A stretch of 64,000 nucleotides of DNA from an uncultured Dokdonia sp. (lineage in GTDB: Bacteria; Bacteroidota; Bacteroidia; Flavobacteriales; Flavobacteriaceae), in assembly GCF_947492535.1 (NCBI RefSeq), contig NZ_CANLNH010000002.1, forward strand, positions 248,001-312,000, read 5' to 3'. Below, piece by piece: positions 35,808 through 43,419 of this stretch (its first letter is position 1; the number at the start of each line of letters is the position of its first letter). A model generated the notes under the pieces. That model was not told the DNA's origin and did no database searches. It saw only the letters and a list, made by a program, of their open reading frames with translations. Both the position numbers and the translations under genes were made by a program.

Positions 35808-37277
35808 ATGAAAAAATTAGTACTTCTTTTATTAGTTCCATTTATCACATATGGACAAGTTCAAATTGGACAAGATATTGATGGCGAGGCTGCTGGGGAT
35901 GCTTCTGGTAGAAATGTAAGTTTGTCTTCAAATGGAACTATTATCGCTATTGGTGCATTTAGAAATGATGATAATGGTGAAGATGCTGGACATGTGCGTG
36001 TATATCAAAATCAAAATGGAAATTGGATACAAATCGGAGAGGATATCGATGGGGAAGGTTCAGAAGATCTTTTTGGCTTCAGTGTAAAACTTTCTTCTGA
36101 TGGCAGTATTTTAGCTGTTGGAGCACCTGATAACAATAATGAGAATGGTGAAAATGCCGGACATGTGCGTGTATACCAAAATCAAAACGAAAATTGGGTA
36201 CAAATAGGAGAAGATATTAATGGGGAAAACTCTAATGATTTTTCAGGTACTAGTATAGGCTTATCATCAAATGGAGACATTGTTGCAATTGGAGCACCGT
36301 CAAATAATGGTAATGGAAGTTCTTCTGGTCATGTACGTATTTATGAAAATAATAATGGTACATGGACACAGATTGGACAAGATATAAATGGAGAAAGTTC
36401 TGGTGATTTTTCAGGGCAAAATATTAGCTTATCAGATAATGGGACTATTCTAGCTATAGGAGCTGATCAAAATGATGGAAATGGATCAAACTCTGGTCAT
36501 GTACGTGTTTATGAAAATCAAGGGGGAACTTGGGTACAAATTGGACAAGATATTGATGGAGAAAATCAAGGTGATTTTTCAGGTTTTAGTACTAGTTTGT
36601 CTAGTGATGGTACTATTTTAGCTATTGGAGCGGTATTTAATAATGGGAATTCTTCTATTTCTGGTCATGCAAGAGTTTATGAAAATCAAGGAGGAACTTG
36701 GATACAAATTGGACAAGATATTGATGGAGAAAATCAAGGTGACGATTTCGGATTTAATTTAAGTTTATCTAGTGATGGTACTATTTTAGCTGTAGGAGCT
36801 CGTCTCCATGACGGAAATGGATCTAATTCTGGGCAGGTTCGTATTTATAGAAATCAAGAAGGTAACTGGATTCAAATAGGGAATAATATAAATGGAGAAA
36901 ATCCAGGTGATTTTTCAGGACTTGGTATTAGTTTATCATCTACTGGAGAAGAAGTAGCTATAGGAGCCATAAGAAATAATGATAATGGAAATCAATCTGG
37001 CCATGTACGTGTATTTGATCTTAGTGATCTGCTTTCTACAGAAGAATTTATATCATCTAATTTTTCTTTATATCCAAATCCAGCTACAACACAAGTAACC
37101 ATAGAAATTCCACAAGAAAGTACACTAGAAAAAATAACCATCTATAATAGTTTAGGACAGCAAGTACTAAGTTCAAAAGAAACAACAATTACTACTTCTA
37201 CACTATCGCAAGGAGTATATATTGTAGAAGTAAAAACCAATCAAGGAATTTCTTCTAAGAAATTGATTGTAGAGTAA
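35808..37277 (+). CDS. Secreted seven-repeat propeller-like protein with T9SS sorting domain, paralogue 3
   Basis: A 489-residue protein with the same signal peptide type, seven repeats and sorting domain as its two neighbours. Repeats 4 to 6 are unusually alike (HVRVYENQGGTWVQIGQDI and DGENQGDFSGF occur in near-exact duplicate), pointing to internal unit duplication or conversion. Start at the ATG rather than the TTG two codons before. It has no copy of the array terminator after it; the downstream region is a long inverted repeat instead. Confidence 0.87.
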   Translation: MKKLVLLLLVPFITYGQVQIGQDIDGEAAGDASGRNVSLSSNGTIIAIGAFRNDDNGEDAGHVRVYQNQNGNWIQIGEDIDGEGSEDLFGFSVKLSSDGSILAVGAPDNNNENGENAGHVRVYQNQNENWVQIGEDINGENSNDFSGTSIGLSSNGDIVAIGAPSNNGNGSSSGHVRIYENNNGTWTQIGQDINGESSGDFSGQNISLSDNGTILAIGADQNDGNGSNSGHVRVYENQGGTWVQIGQDIDGENQGDFSGFSTSLSSDGTILAIGAVFNNGNSSISGHARVYENQGGTWIQIGQDIDGENQGDDFGFNLSLSSDGTILAVGARLHDGNGSNSGQVRIYRNQEGNWIQIGNNINGENPGDFSGLGISLSSTGEEVAIGAIRNNDNGNQSGHVRVFDLSDLLSTEEFISSNFSLYPNPATTQVTIEIPQESTLEKITIYNSLGQQVLSSKETTITTSTLSQGVYIVEVKTNQGISSKKLIVE

Positions 37278-37329
37278 ATTTTTTCTACAATCCATAAACT
37301 AAAAAGCTATCTGAAAAGTTGTGATTTCC

Positions 37330-37357
37330 GTCAAACTGAACTTGTTTCAGTTTCTCA
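37330..37357 (-). repeat. Degenerate copy of the 28-bp intergenic element
   Basis: 25 of 28 positions match the reverse complement of the two identical copies near 46.2 kb. The inverted arms are kept (AAACTGAAC...GTTTCAGTTT). Confidence 0.8.
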
Positions 37358-37677
37358 AGAAATTGATTACTAATCAATGTAAAAGGATTCTGAAATAAAT
37401 TCAGAATGACGTATTAGATTAACTTTTAGATAGCTTCTTTTATAATATTTTAAATTTTATAAGTATACGGTTAAAAAATAGTATTTCTTAACTTCCCTTA
37501 AGACAAATAAGCATTTTAAAGCTCCTATAGCCACTCTGTTTTTTAAATCGACACAATATATTTCTATAAAAAATAAGTACATGAAAACCGCTCTAGTAAA
37601 GCCATTTTTAATAAGATAAATTGATTATTATTTTTATAGTATTGATTTTATCTATCTACGTTTTTTTAACAAAAAAA

Positions 37678-37705
37678 GCTGAGAAATTTTCTCAGCCTTC
37701 TTTTA
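37678..37705 (-). terminator. Terminator after glnS
   Basis: GCTGAGAA and TTCTCAGC with an ATT loop, 37 bp past the glnS stop. On the minus strand a run of seven T follows. Confidence 0.88.
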
Positions 37706-37732
37706 TTTTAAATAAAAATTAGAATTTTAATC

Positions 37733-39766
37733 TTATAGTTTACTTGCAGCCTCACTCAATAATTCATTAGCATCTTCCTTCGCTTTCTGAATAAATTCAT
37801 CGGCACCTGGAATTGTTGAAATTTCTTTTGAGTGCGCTTTCGCGAAAGCGTATAAACTTTCAATCCCCGCCATACGCGTTCCCACTTTTTTTGCGGCTGT
37901 GTTAAAGAATCCTACCACCTCTTCTTCTGTTAAATCTATCGCTAGCTTTTGGATGGTTTCCATCGTTGCTAGACGTTTCTCTTCAGGAAGGTTGGCTAGT
38001 TTCTTACCTAGCTTATTTATTTGACTCAAGGACGAAGCCTTTTGTTGAGGTTGTGGTTTTTGCTGTTGCGGTTTGTTTTGTTGTGGCTTTGGTTTTTGTT
38101 TTGCCCAAGAATCACGTAATCCTACCGTACGGTTAAATACTAATTTTTCTGTAGTACTATCGGTATCTACATTAAAATACCCCATACGTTGAAACTGAAA
38201 CCTGTCCCCTACTTTAGCTTCTGCTAAAAAAGGTTCTACGTATCCTGTAATCACTTTTAGAGAGTTTGGATTGATGTATTCCATAAAATCTTTATCCTTG
38301 TCTCCATCGGGTGCTTCATGGTTAAATAAACGATCGTATAGACGTATTTCTGCAGGAACTGCGTGTGCTATTGACACCCAGTGCAAGGTTCCTTTTACAT
38401 GACGCTTAGATGCTTCTGTACCGCTTCCAGATCTACTCTCTGGATCATAGGTACAATGAATTTCTGTAATGGTTCCGTCTGCATCTTTAACAACACTCTC
38501 CCCTTTGATGATATAGGCATTTTTTAAACGGACTTCTTTCCCAAGGGTCAATCGGAAAAATTTGTTTCCTGCTTCTTCCTTAAAGTCTTCTTTTTCTATA
38601 TATAATTCACCACTAAACGGAACTTGATGTTCCCCTGCATTTGGATCTTCAGGGTTATTTTCTGCCGTAACAAGTTCTTCTTTTCCTTCTGGATAATTGG
38701 TAATAACAAGTTTTATAGGGTCTAAAACGCCCATCACACGTGTAGCCGTTTTATTAAGATCTTCTCTAATATTAAATTCTAATAAAGAAACATCAATTAC
38801 ATTTTCACGCTTTGCAACACCTACGGTATCAATAAATTTACGAATAGCTGCTGGAGTATATCCTCGTCTACGTAATCCAGAAATGGTAGGCATACGCGGG
38901 TCATCCCATCCAGAAACGATATTATCTTCTACTAAACGTAATAACTTACGCTTACTCATAATAGTATAGCTCAAGTTTAGACGGGCAAATTCACGTTGTT
39001 TGGTACGTACATCTTCTCCTGTATATACTTGATCTAAAAACCAATCATATAGCTTTCTATGTGGCTTAAATTCCAACGAACATAAACTGTGTGAGATTTG
39101 TTCTATATAATCACTTTCTCCATGGGTCCAGTCATACATTGGATAGATACACCAATCGTTTCCTGTACGGTGGTGTTCTTTATACATAATACGATACATC
39201 ATAGGATCTCGCATCAACATATTAGGATCTGCCATATCGATTTTTGCACGTAAGATATGTGCTCCTGCTTCAAACTCTCCATCTTTCATGCGAGTAAAAA
39301 GGTCTAGGTTTTCTTCTATCGAACGATCACGATACGGTCCAGCAACTCCTGGTTCTGTAGGTGTTCCTTTTTGTTCGGCAATTTCTTCACTGGTTTGACT
39401 ATCTACGTAGGCTTTTCCATCCTTAATTAGTTGGATTGCCCAGTCATATAGTTTTTGAAAATAATCACTTGAATAACATTCTTTATCCCATTGATACCCT
39501 AACCAAGCTACATCTTCCTTAATCGCATCTACATATTCTTGCTCTTCTTTAGCAGGATTGGTATCATCAAAACGTAAGTTTACAGGAGCATTATACTTCT
39601 CTCCGAGTCCAAAACTGATACAAATTGCTTTACAATGCCCAATGTGTAAATACCCATTAGGTTCTGGTGGAAATCGAAATCGCAACTGGTCTTTTGTATA
39701 GCCATTTGCTAAATCGTCTTCTACAATTTGTTCTAAAAAATTCAATGATTTTTGTGTATCACTCAT
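37733..39766 (-). CDS. glnS: Glutamine--tRNA ligase with C-terminal helical extension
   Basis: A 677-residue class I synthetase. HIGH is FPPEPNGYLHIGHCKAICI and KMSKS is SYTIMSKRKLLRLVE; RFDDTNPAKE and YDWTHGESDYIEQISHSLCS are typical of GlnRS. The catalytic and anticodon domains end near residue 560. A Gln/Lys/Pro-rich linker (KPKPQQNKPQQQKPQPQQK) then leads to a helical domain of about 100 residues, in the position of the YqeY-like appendix known from some GlnRS. The extension contains LYAFAKAH, encoded by a palindrome copy. It is monocistronic. Confidence 0.96.
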   Translation of the reverse strand: MSDTQKSLNFLEQIVEDDLANGYTKDQLRFRFPPEPNGYLHIGHCKAICISFGLGEKYNAPVNLRFDDTNPAKEEQEYVDAIKEDVAWLGYQWDKECYSSDYFQKLYDWAIQLIKDGKAYVDSQTSEEIAEQKGTPTEPGVAGPYRDRSIEENLDLFTRMKDGEFEAGAHILRAKIDMADPNMLMRDPMMYRIMYKEHHRTGNDWCIYPMYDWTHGESDYIEQISHSLCSLEFKPHRKLYDWFLDQVYTGEDVRTKQREFARLNLSYTIMSKRKLLRLVEDNIVSGWDDPRMPTISGLRRRGYTPAAIRKFIDTVGVAKRENVIDVSLLEFNIREDLNKTATRVMGVLDPIKLVITNYPEGKEELVTAENNPEDPNAGEHQVPFSGELYIEKEDFKEEAGNKFFRLTLGKEVRLKNAYIIKGESVVKDADGTITEIHCTYDPESRSGSGTEASKRHVKGTLHWVSIAHAVPAEIRLYDRLFNHEAPDGDKDKDFMEYINPNSLKVITGYVEPFLAEAKVGDRFQFQRMGYFNVDTDSTTEKLVFNRTVGLRDSWAKQKPKPQQNKPQQQKPQPQQKASSLSQINKLGKKLANLPEEKRLATMETIQKLAIDLTEEEVVGFFNTAAKKVGTRMAGIESLYAFAKAHSKEISTIPGADEFIQKAKEDANELLSEAASKL
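37836..37849. repeat. AFAKA palindrome, copy 9 (inside glnS)
   Basis: Exact 14-mer reading Y-AFAKA-H in the C-terminal extension. Confidence 0.95.
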
Positions 39767-39930
39767 CGCCCTAAAAATTGAAGGCGTAAAATTACGGAAA
39801 AATCTTGCGCTACTAGAGAAAAAGAAAAGAGGATATTTAAAGTAGCTTCTGCCATTTAAAGATTGCTATTTAGAAAAGAATTGTTGTAACAATACTATTT
39901 TATCTAGCACTAATACATAAAACATCAATC

Positions 39931-40140
39931 ATGAAACATTTAAATTATAGTTGTCCTAAGTGCAATCACCGTCATTATACTGTTGGACAAATGAGAGCCA
40001 CAGGAGGAACCTTATCCAAAATATTTGACGTACAGACAGAAAAGTATACTTCTGTTACTTGTGAAAATTGCACATATACAGAGTTTTACAAAGCAAAAAC
40101 CAGCGCTATTAGTAATGTATTTGATTTATTTACAGGTTAA
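39931..40140 (+). CDS. Small zinc-ribbon protein (DUF2082-like)
   Basis: A 69-residue protein with two CxxC knuckles, SCPKCNHRHY near the N-terminus and VTCENCTYTEFY near residue 50. They are separated by a short strand region that includes GQMRATGG and KIFDVQ. This is the arrangement of the zinc_ribbon_13 (DUF2082) family of putative nucleic-acid-binding zinc ribbons. The function is unknown. It is a single gene; 126 bp downstream is folB with a palindrome copy in between. Confidence 0.8.
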   Translation: MKHLNYSCPKCNHRHYTVGQMRATGGTLSKIFDVQTEKYTSVTCENCTYTEFYKAKTSAISNVFDLFTG

Positions 40141-40166
40141 TTTCAATAAAAAATAGTTATAAATAC

Positions 40167-40180
40167 GCTTTCGCGAAAGC
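40167..40180. repeat. Palindrome copy 10 (intergenic, upstream of folB)
   Basis: Exact 14-mer within the extended TACGCTTTCGCGAAAGCGTA, about 40 bp before the folB -7 box. Confidence 0.95.
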
Positions 40181-40218
40181 GTATAATTAAAAACAAAAGC
40201 ATTCTTTATTTTTTAAAG

Positions 40219-40226
40219 TAACTTTG
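40219..40226 (+). promoter_or_regulatory. Putative -7 box for folB
   Basis: TAACTTTG matches TANNTTTG, 40 bp before the ATG. Confidence 0.45.
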
Positions 40227-40266
40227 TTATAAATTAATAAGATTCTCGCCTACGCGGGAAAAGAAT

Positions 40267-40626
40267 ATGGGAAAAATTAGAGTAACTAATATTAGAGTAT
40301 ATGCCTACCACGGATGCCTAACAGAAGAAAAAAAAATAGGATCCGATTATCGTGTAGATGTTGAGGTAGATGCCGATTTATCCAAAAGCGCACAAACAGA
40401 TCAATTGGGAGACACAGTAGATTATGTATTACTTAATCATATTGTAAAGGAAGAAATGTCTATGTCTTCTCATTTATTAGAAACGGTTTGTGAGCGTATT
40501 TTACAACGTTTTATAGATCAAGAACCTTTAATTAGACATGCCACTGTACAGGTTTCAAAATTAAATCCACCTATTGGAGGCGACGTAGAAATGGTCACTG
40601 TAGAACGTAGTAAAAGCAGAGTATAG
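40267..40626 (+). CDS. folB: Dihydroneopterin aldolase
   Basis: A 119-residue enzyme converting 7,8-dihydroneopterin to 6-hydroxymethyl-dihydropterin and glycolaldehyde in folate synthesis. Family features: IRVYAYHGCLTEEKKIGSDY at the N-terminus, GDTVDYVLLNHIV with the substrate-binding residues, LLETVCERILQRF with the conserved Glu, and KLNPPIGGDVEMVTVE at the end. Length is typical (115-125). No other folate gene is adjacent. Confidence 0.94.
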   Translation: MGKIRVTNIRVYAYHGCLTEEKKIGSDYRVDVEVDADLSKSAQTDQLGDTVDYVLLNHIVKEEMSMSSHLLETVCERILQRFIDQEPLIRHATVQVSKLNPPIGGDVEMVTVERSKSRV

Positions 40627-40688
40627 CATATATGTATTTTTTTATACTATATTCTTGCTTCTATTTTCTATACTCTTAAAAAATATAT

Positions 40689-40696
40689 TACATTTG
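40689..40696 (+). promoter_or_regulatory. Putative -7 box for tRNA-Cys
   Basis: TACATTTG matches TANNTTTG and ends 15 bp before the mature tRNA. Confidence 0.5.
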
Positions 40697-40711
40697 CAAT
40701 CACCTTAAAAA

Positions 40712-40782
40712 GGTATCGTGGCCGAGTGGCTAGGCAGTGGTCTGCAACACCATCTACAGCGGTTCGAATCCGCTCGATACCT
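40712..40782 (+). tRNA. tRNA-Cys (GCA)
   Basis: A 71-nt cloverleaf. The acceptor stem GGTATCG pairs with CGATACC, the discriminator is T as in other tRNA-Cys, and the anticodon loop CTGCAAC gives GCA. The T arm is AGCGG-TTCGAAT-CCGCT. The 3' CCA is not encoded. A terminator follows directly, so it is a single-gene unit. Confidence 0.97.
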
Positions 40783-40786
40783 CAAC

Positions 40787-40816
40787 AAAAAGAGCTTCAA
40801 AATTGAAGCTCTTTTT
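40787..40816 (+). terminator. Terminator after tRNA-Cys
   Basis: AAAAAGAGCTTCAA and complement (14-bp stem, 2-nt centre), then GTTTTTTA. Confidence 0.92.
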
Positions 40817-41003
40817 GTTTTTTATATCTTTTATAAAATCATTAAAATAAAAAATATTAAACCTAAATCCCGCTGAAAAAGCGGGATTAGTTCAACTTAC
40901 ACTATTGAGTACGTCTTACAGACTTCTCAACATTGAGTTTCACTAATAAAAAAATAGAACGCAACTATTTTGTATTCATAGTATCTTATTAAAAACAACA
41001 ATC
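40817..41003. other. Intergenic region with a GC-rich hairpin
   Basis: Mostly featureless AT-rich DNA. AATCCCGCT-GAAAA-AGCGGGATT (40866-40888) is a perfect 9-bp hairpin without a T tract, probably a dispersed palindromic element rather than a terminator. Confidence 0.55.
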
Positions 41004-41402
41004 ATGAATACTCTTAAAAATGCTTTAACTATTTTCTGCTTATTAATCCTTTTTTGTGGATGTAGTATTGATGATGATACCCCGCCCACAAGTCAAGAAG
41101 AAGATTTGGAGCTATTACAAGAATTATTTAATGAAATTACATTGATGGTTGATGAGCCTTGTACTGATGAAACAGCATGGGAGTTTGTCGCTTATGGGTC
41201 TAAAGCCTGTGGTGGACCTCAAGGATATATTGCTTATCCTACCACGATAGATGTAGAAGCCTTTTTATTAATGGTAGAAAACTACACGACTGAAGAAGCT
41301 ATATATAATGCTAATCATGGTATTGGATCCACTTGTGATGTTCCTGCAGAACCGATAGATGTGATTTGTGAAGACGGAGCTGCTGTATTGGTCTATGAGT
41401 AG
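41004..41402 (+). CDS. Small hypothetical lipoprotein
   Basis: A 132-residue exported lipoprotein (MNTLKNALTIFCLLILFCGC, then SIDDDTPPTSQEED, an acidic tether typical of surface lipoproteins). The mature part has four Cys in the pattern DEPCTDETAW, SKACGGPQGY, GSTCDVPAE, DVICEDG, likely two disulfides. I recognise similar short proteins only as unnamed Bacteroidota lipoproteins. It converges with the LysE-type gene, 8 bp away, with no terminator between them. Confidence 0.65.
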   Translation: MNTLKNALTIFCLLILFCGCSIDDDTPPTSQEEDLELLQELFNEITLMVDEPCTDETAWEFVAYGSKACGGPQGYIAYPTTIDVEAFLLMVENYTTEEAIYNANHGIGSTCDVPAEPIDVICEDGAAVLVYE

Positions 41403-41410
41403 AAATGGTA

Positions 41411-42091
41411 TTACTCTCTACTATCGCGAAAGTTTTCAAGACCTTTTTTAATATCCATTTTATCTTTAGGTAAAAAGCCTTTTACGGTTAATACGAGTCC
41501 GCAGATAATAAGAATAAGGCCTAGTAATTTTTTTACTTTAAAGATACGTCTGGGTGTAAGATATCCTTTTAGTTGTTTTGCTAATACAATTTTACCTAAG
41601 TCTACTACAAAATAGGTGCTAAGCATAATTCCTAAAAAAGTAAAGAGTCGTACAGGATCATTATCTACCGTAGGTCCTACTACGATAATAACACCTAGCC
41701 AAATTACGAGTACACCTATATTAATAAAATTAAGTAAGAAGCCTTTGATAAAAAGTTGAAAGTATCCATGTTTTCCTCCTTTTACGCGTGTAGGATCTAG
41801 CATTTCTCGTGTAGGTCTTTTTAAATACATCATCAGACCATATACAATGAGTATGACACCTCCAAAGACATAAAGGCCTGGAGCATTACTGAGGTTTTCC
41901 AATAACTGATAACTACTTAAATATGCTATTCCAATAAATACGATATCGGCTGTAAAAACCCCTAAATTGAAGATAATTGCGGCTCTAAATCCTCTGGTAG
42001 CGGCTGTTTCAAGAAGCACAAAAAATACTGGACCTATCATAAACGCCAGTACGAGACCAGAGGTAAGTGCAGCAGGAAAATCTTGAAACAT
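41411..42091 (-). CDS. LysE family transporter
   Basis: A 226-residue inner-membrane protein with six predicted helices. The N-terminus FPAALTSGLVLAFMIGPVFF and FVLLETAATRGFRAAIIFNL carries the LysE/RhtB-type G-P motif of helix 1 and the small-residue helix 2. The family exports amino acids or other small metabolites. The substrate is not predictable. The last residues (FRDSRE) are encoded across a decayed palindrome half (TCGCGAAAG at 41424-41432). Confidence 0.82.
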   Translation of the reverse strand: MFQDFPAALTSGLVLAFMIGPVFFVLLETAATRGFRAAIIFNLGVFTADIVFIGIAYLSSYQLLENLSNAPGLYVFGGVILIVYGLMMYLKRPTREMLDPTRVKGGKHGYFQLFIKGFLLNFINIGVLVIWLGVIIVVGPTVDNDPVRLFTFLGIMLSTYFVVDLGKIVLAKQLKGYLTPRRIFKVKKLLGLILIICGLVLTVKGFLPKDKMDIKKGLENFRDSRE

Positions 42092-42595
42092 ATAATTAAA
42101 CCAGTATTATGCAATAGAACATCTATTACGTCTTAAAATCACTGCAAAATAAAACGTTTTACTGTGTTTTTTAAATATAACCATAGCGACGCTATGATAA
42201 AATTAAGAAAACACTTTATTTTATTATGCTTTTAACCCTCATTACGAAATTATACTACATAATTCGGGTTGTATCCTTTTACACAAAGTTAGGGAATGCC
42301 AGTTAACCTCCAAAGAACTCTTTGTTTTATCATCTATTATTACTTATTACGCTTTCGCGAAAGCGTATAATTGCAAAAAAATAAAGGTACATACTGTGTA
42401 CATACCTTTATTTAGCATTGAACTATTCAATACCACTTCTTACCTGAAATTAACTTCTTAAAATTGTTCTTTTTGCGCTATGCTTTATTATAAAATAAAA
42501 CCGTAGCTATGGCTATGCTTTGATTTTATATTTCGCCTTTCACAAAAATATTTCATTTTCTTTACGGTAATTCCAAATAAGAAGTGGTATAACAC
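42092..42595. other. 504-bp intergenic region
   Basis: AT-rich DNA upstream of the LysE-type gene and downstream of the GIN-domain gene. It holds palindrome copy 11 and a short inverted repeat (ATAGCG-A-CGCTAT at about 42184-42196). I see no gene or clear terminator. Confidence 0.5.
42351..42364. repeat. Palindrome copy 11 (intergenic)
   Basis: Exact 14-mer within the extended TACGCTTTCGCGAAAGCGTA, about 260 bp before the LysE-type gene. Confidence 0.95.
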
Positions 42596-43264
42596 TTATA
42601 AAATCCTAATTCTTCCTCCAAAAGTTCTTCTACGTTTCACTTCTGCAGGTTTTCCATACACATCTACATCGCCTCCGGCACGTACGGTAATGTCTACTTT
42701 TTTAGAGGCATATACCTCTACTTCTCCCCCAGCCTGAACAAATACTTTAGCCTCTTCTGTTTCTAAATCTCTTCCTTCATAAATACCACCTGTGTTTACC
42801 GTGACATCTTGGGTCTTTGCGAGTCCTGTAGCTTCTATAACACCGCCTGTAACAGCACGCATATTAGCATTTCTTACTTTTAATCCTACATTAATACGCG
42901 CACCTTCTTGCATTTTGATTTCAATTTCGTCTTGCTCTATCAATTCATTTGAAGTAATCTCTGCACCTTCATTACCATCAATGGTTTTTAAGTTATTATA
43001 ATACACGTTTACAAAGGTATTATTACCATCAAAAATCAAATCAAACTCCATACGAATCTTTAATTTTCCGTCTTTATTGACAACTTCTACTTGACTAGCA
43101 TCTGCTCCAGAAATAACTACTTTATTTTCATCAGACTTTACCAAGTTTACGACAATACGGTCATACACTTTTACGGTATTAAAGTCTCCTACATTTTTTG
43201 TGATTTGTCCAAATGTAATTGCTGATATACATATTGCAATTACTGTTAGTATGATCTTCTTCAT
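42596..43264 (-). CDS. Head-GIN domain protein (DUF2807)
   Basis: A 222-residue secreted protein with signal peptide (MKKIILTVIAICISAITFGQ). The mature part consists of short parallel-beta repeats: VYDRIVVNLVKSDENKVVIS, KIRMEFDLIFDGNNT, VQAGGEVEVYASKKV, DITVRAGGDVDVYGKP. The G-G-D/E-V-x-V pattern is the hallmark of the head-GIN (DUF2807) family of putative envelope or adhesion proteins. Function unknown. It is separate from the M1 peptidase upstream by 155 bp. Confidence 0.88.
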   Translation of the reverse strand: MKKIILTVIAICISAITFGQITKNVGDFNTVKVYDRIVVNLVKSDENKVVISGADASQVEVVNKDGKLKIRMEFDLIFDGNNTFVNVYYNNLKTIDGNEGAEITSNELIEQDEIEIKMQEGARINVGLKVRNANMRAVTGGVIEATGLAKTQDVTVNTGGIYEGRDLETEEAKVFVQAGGEVEVYASKKVDITVRAGGDVDVYGKPAEVKRRRTFGGRIRIL

Positions 43265-43387
43265 TTTGTTCTTATTTGTTATAGAGACCTATGATCTATG
43301 TATATGTTACAGTTTTTAAAAAATTGCCTTTTAAATTAATTACTGAAACCTCCCCTCCGTCTGTATTTTCGTTCCTCAATACATCCA

Positions 43388-43408
43388 CCTCCCCTCGGCG
43401 AGGGGAGG
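43388..43408. repeat. GC-rich palindrome
   Basis: CCTCCCCTCG-G-CGAGGGGAGG, perfect 10-bp arms in an AT-rich gap, no T tract on the sense side. It looks like a dispersed palindromic element seen in flavobacterial genomes. A related CCTCCCCTCC lies 40 bp to the left. Confidence 0.7.
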
Positions 43409-43419
43409 AGCTTTTATTA

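Larger units (their letters stand above)
32638..37277 (+). repeat. Three-unit tandem array of 1,585-bp gene-plus-spacer repeats
   Basis: The ATGs at 32638, 34223 and 35808 are spaced exactly 1,585 bp. The two 112-bp spacers (34111-34222 and 35696-35807) are nearly identical, terminator included. Signal peptides and sorting domains are almost identical, while the middle repeats have diverged. Confidence 0.93.
37278..37732. other. 455-bp intergenic region with long inverted repeat and a REP-like element
   Basis: Between the propeller array and the convergent glnS. A 16-17-bp inverted pair (AAGCTATCTGAAAAGTT at 37304-37320, AACTTTTAGATAGCTT at 37421-37436) encloses a degenerate copy of the 28-bp element (37330-37357) and an inner hairpin (ATTCTGAA...TTCAGAAT). 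The rest to 37660 shows nothing I recognise. Confidence 0.7.

Noticed and set aside
32638-37277. CRISPR-like or phage repeat structure in the tandem array
   Set aside because: The repeats are long coding units with signal peptides and sorting domains, not short spaced repeats.
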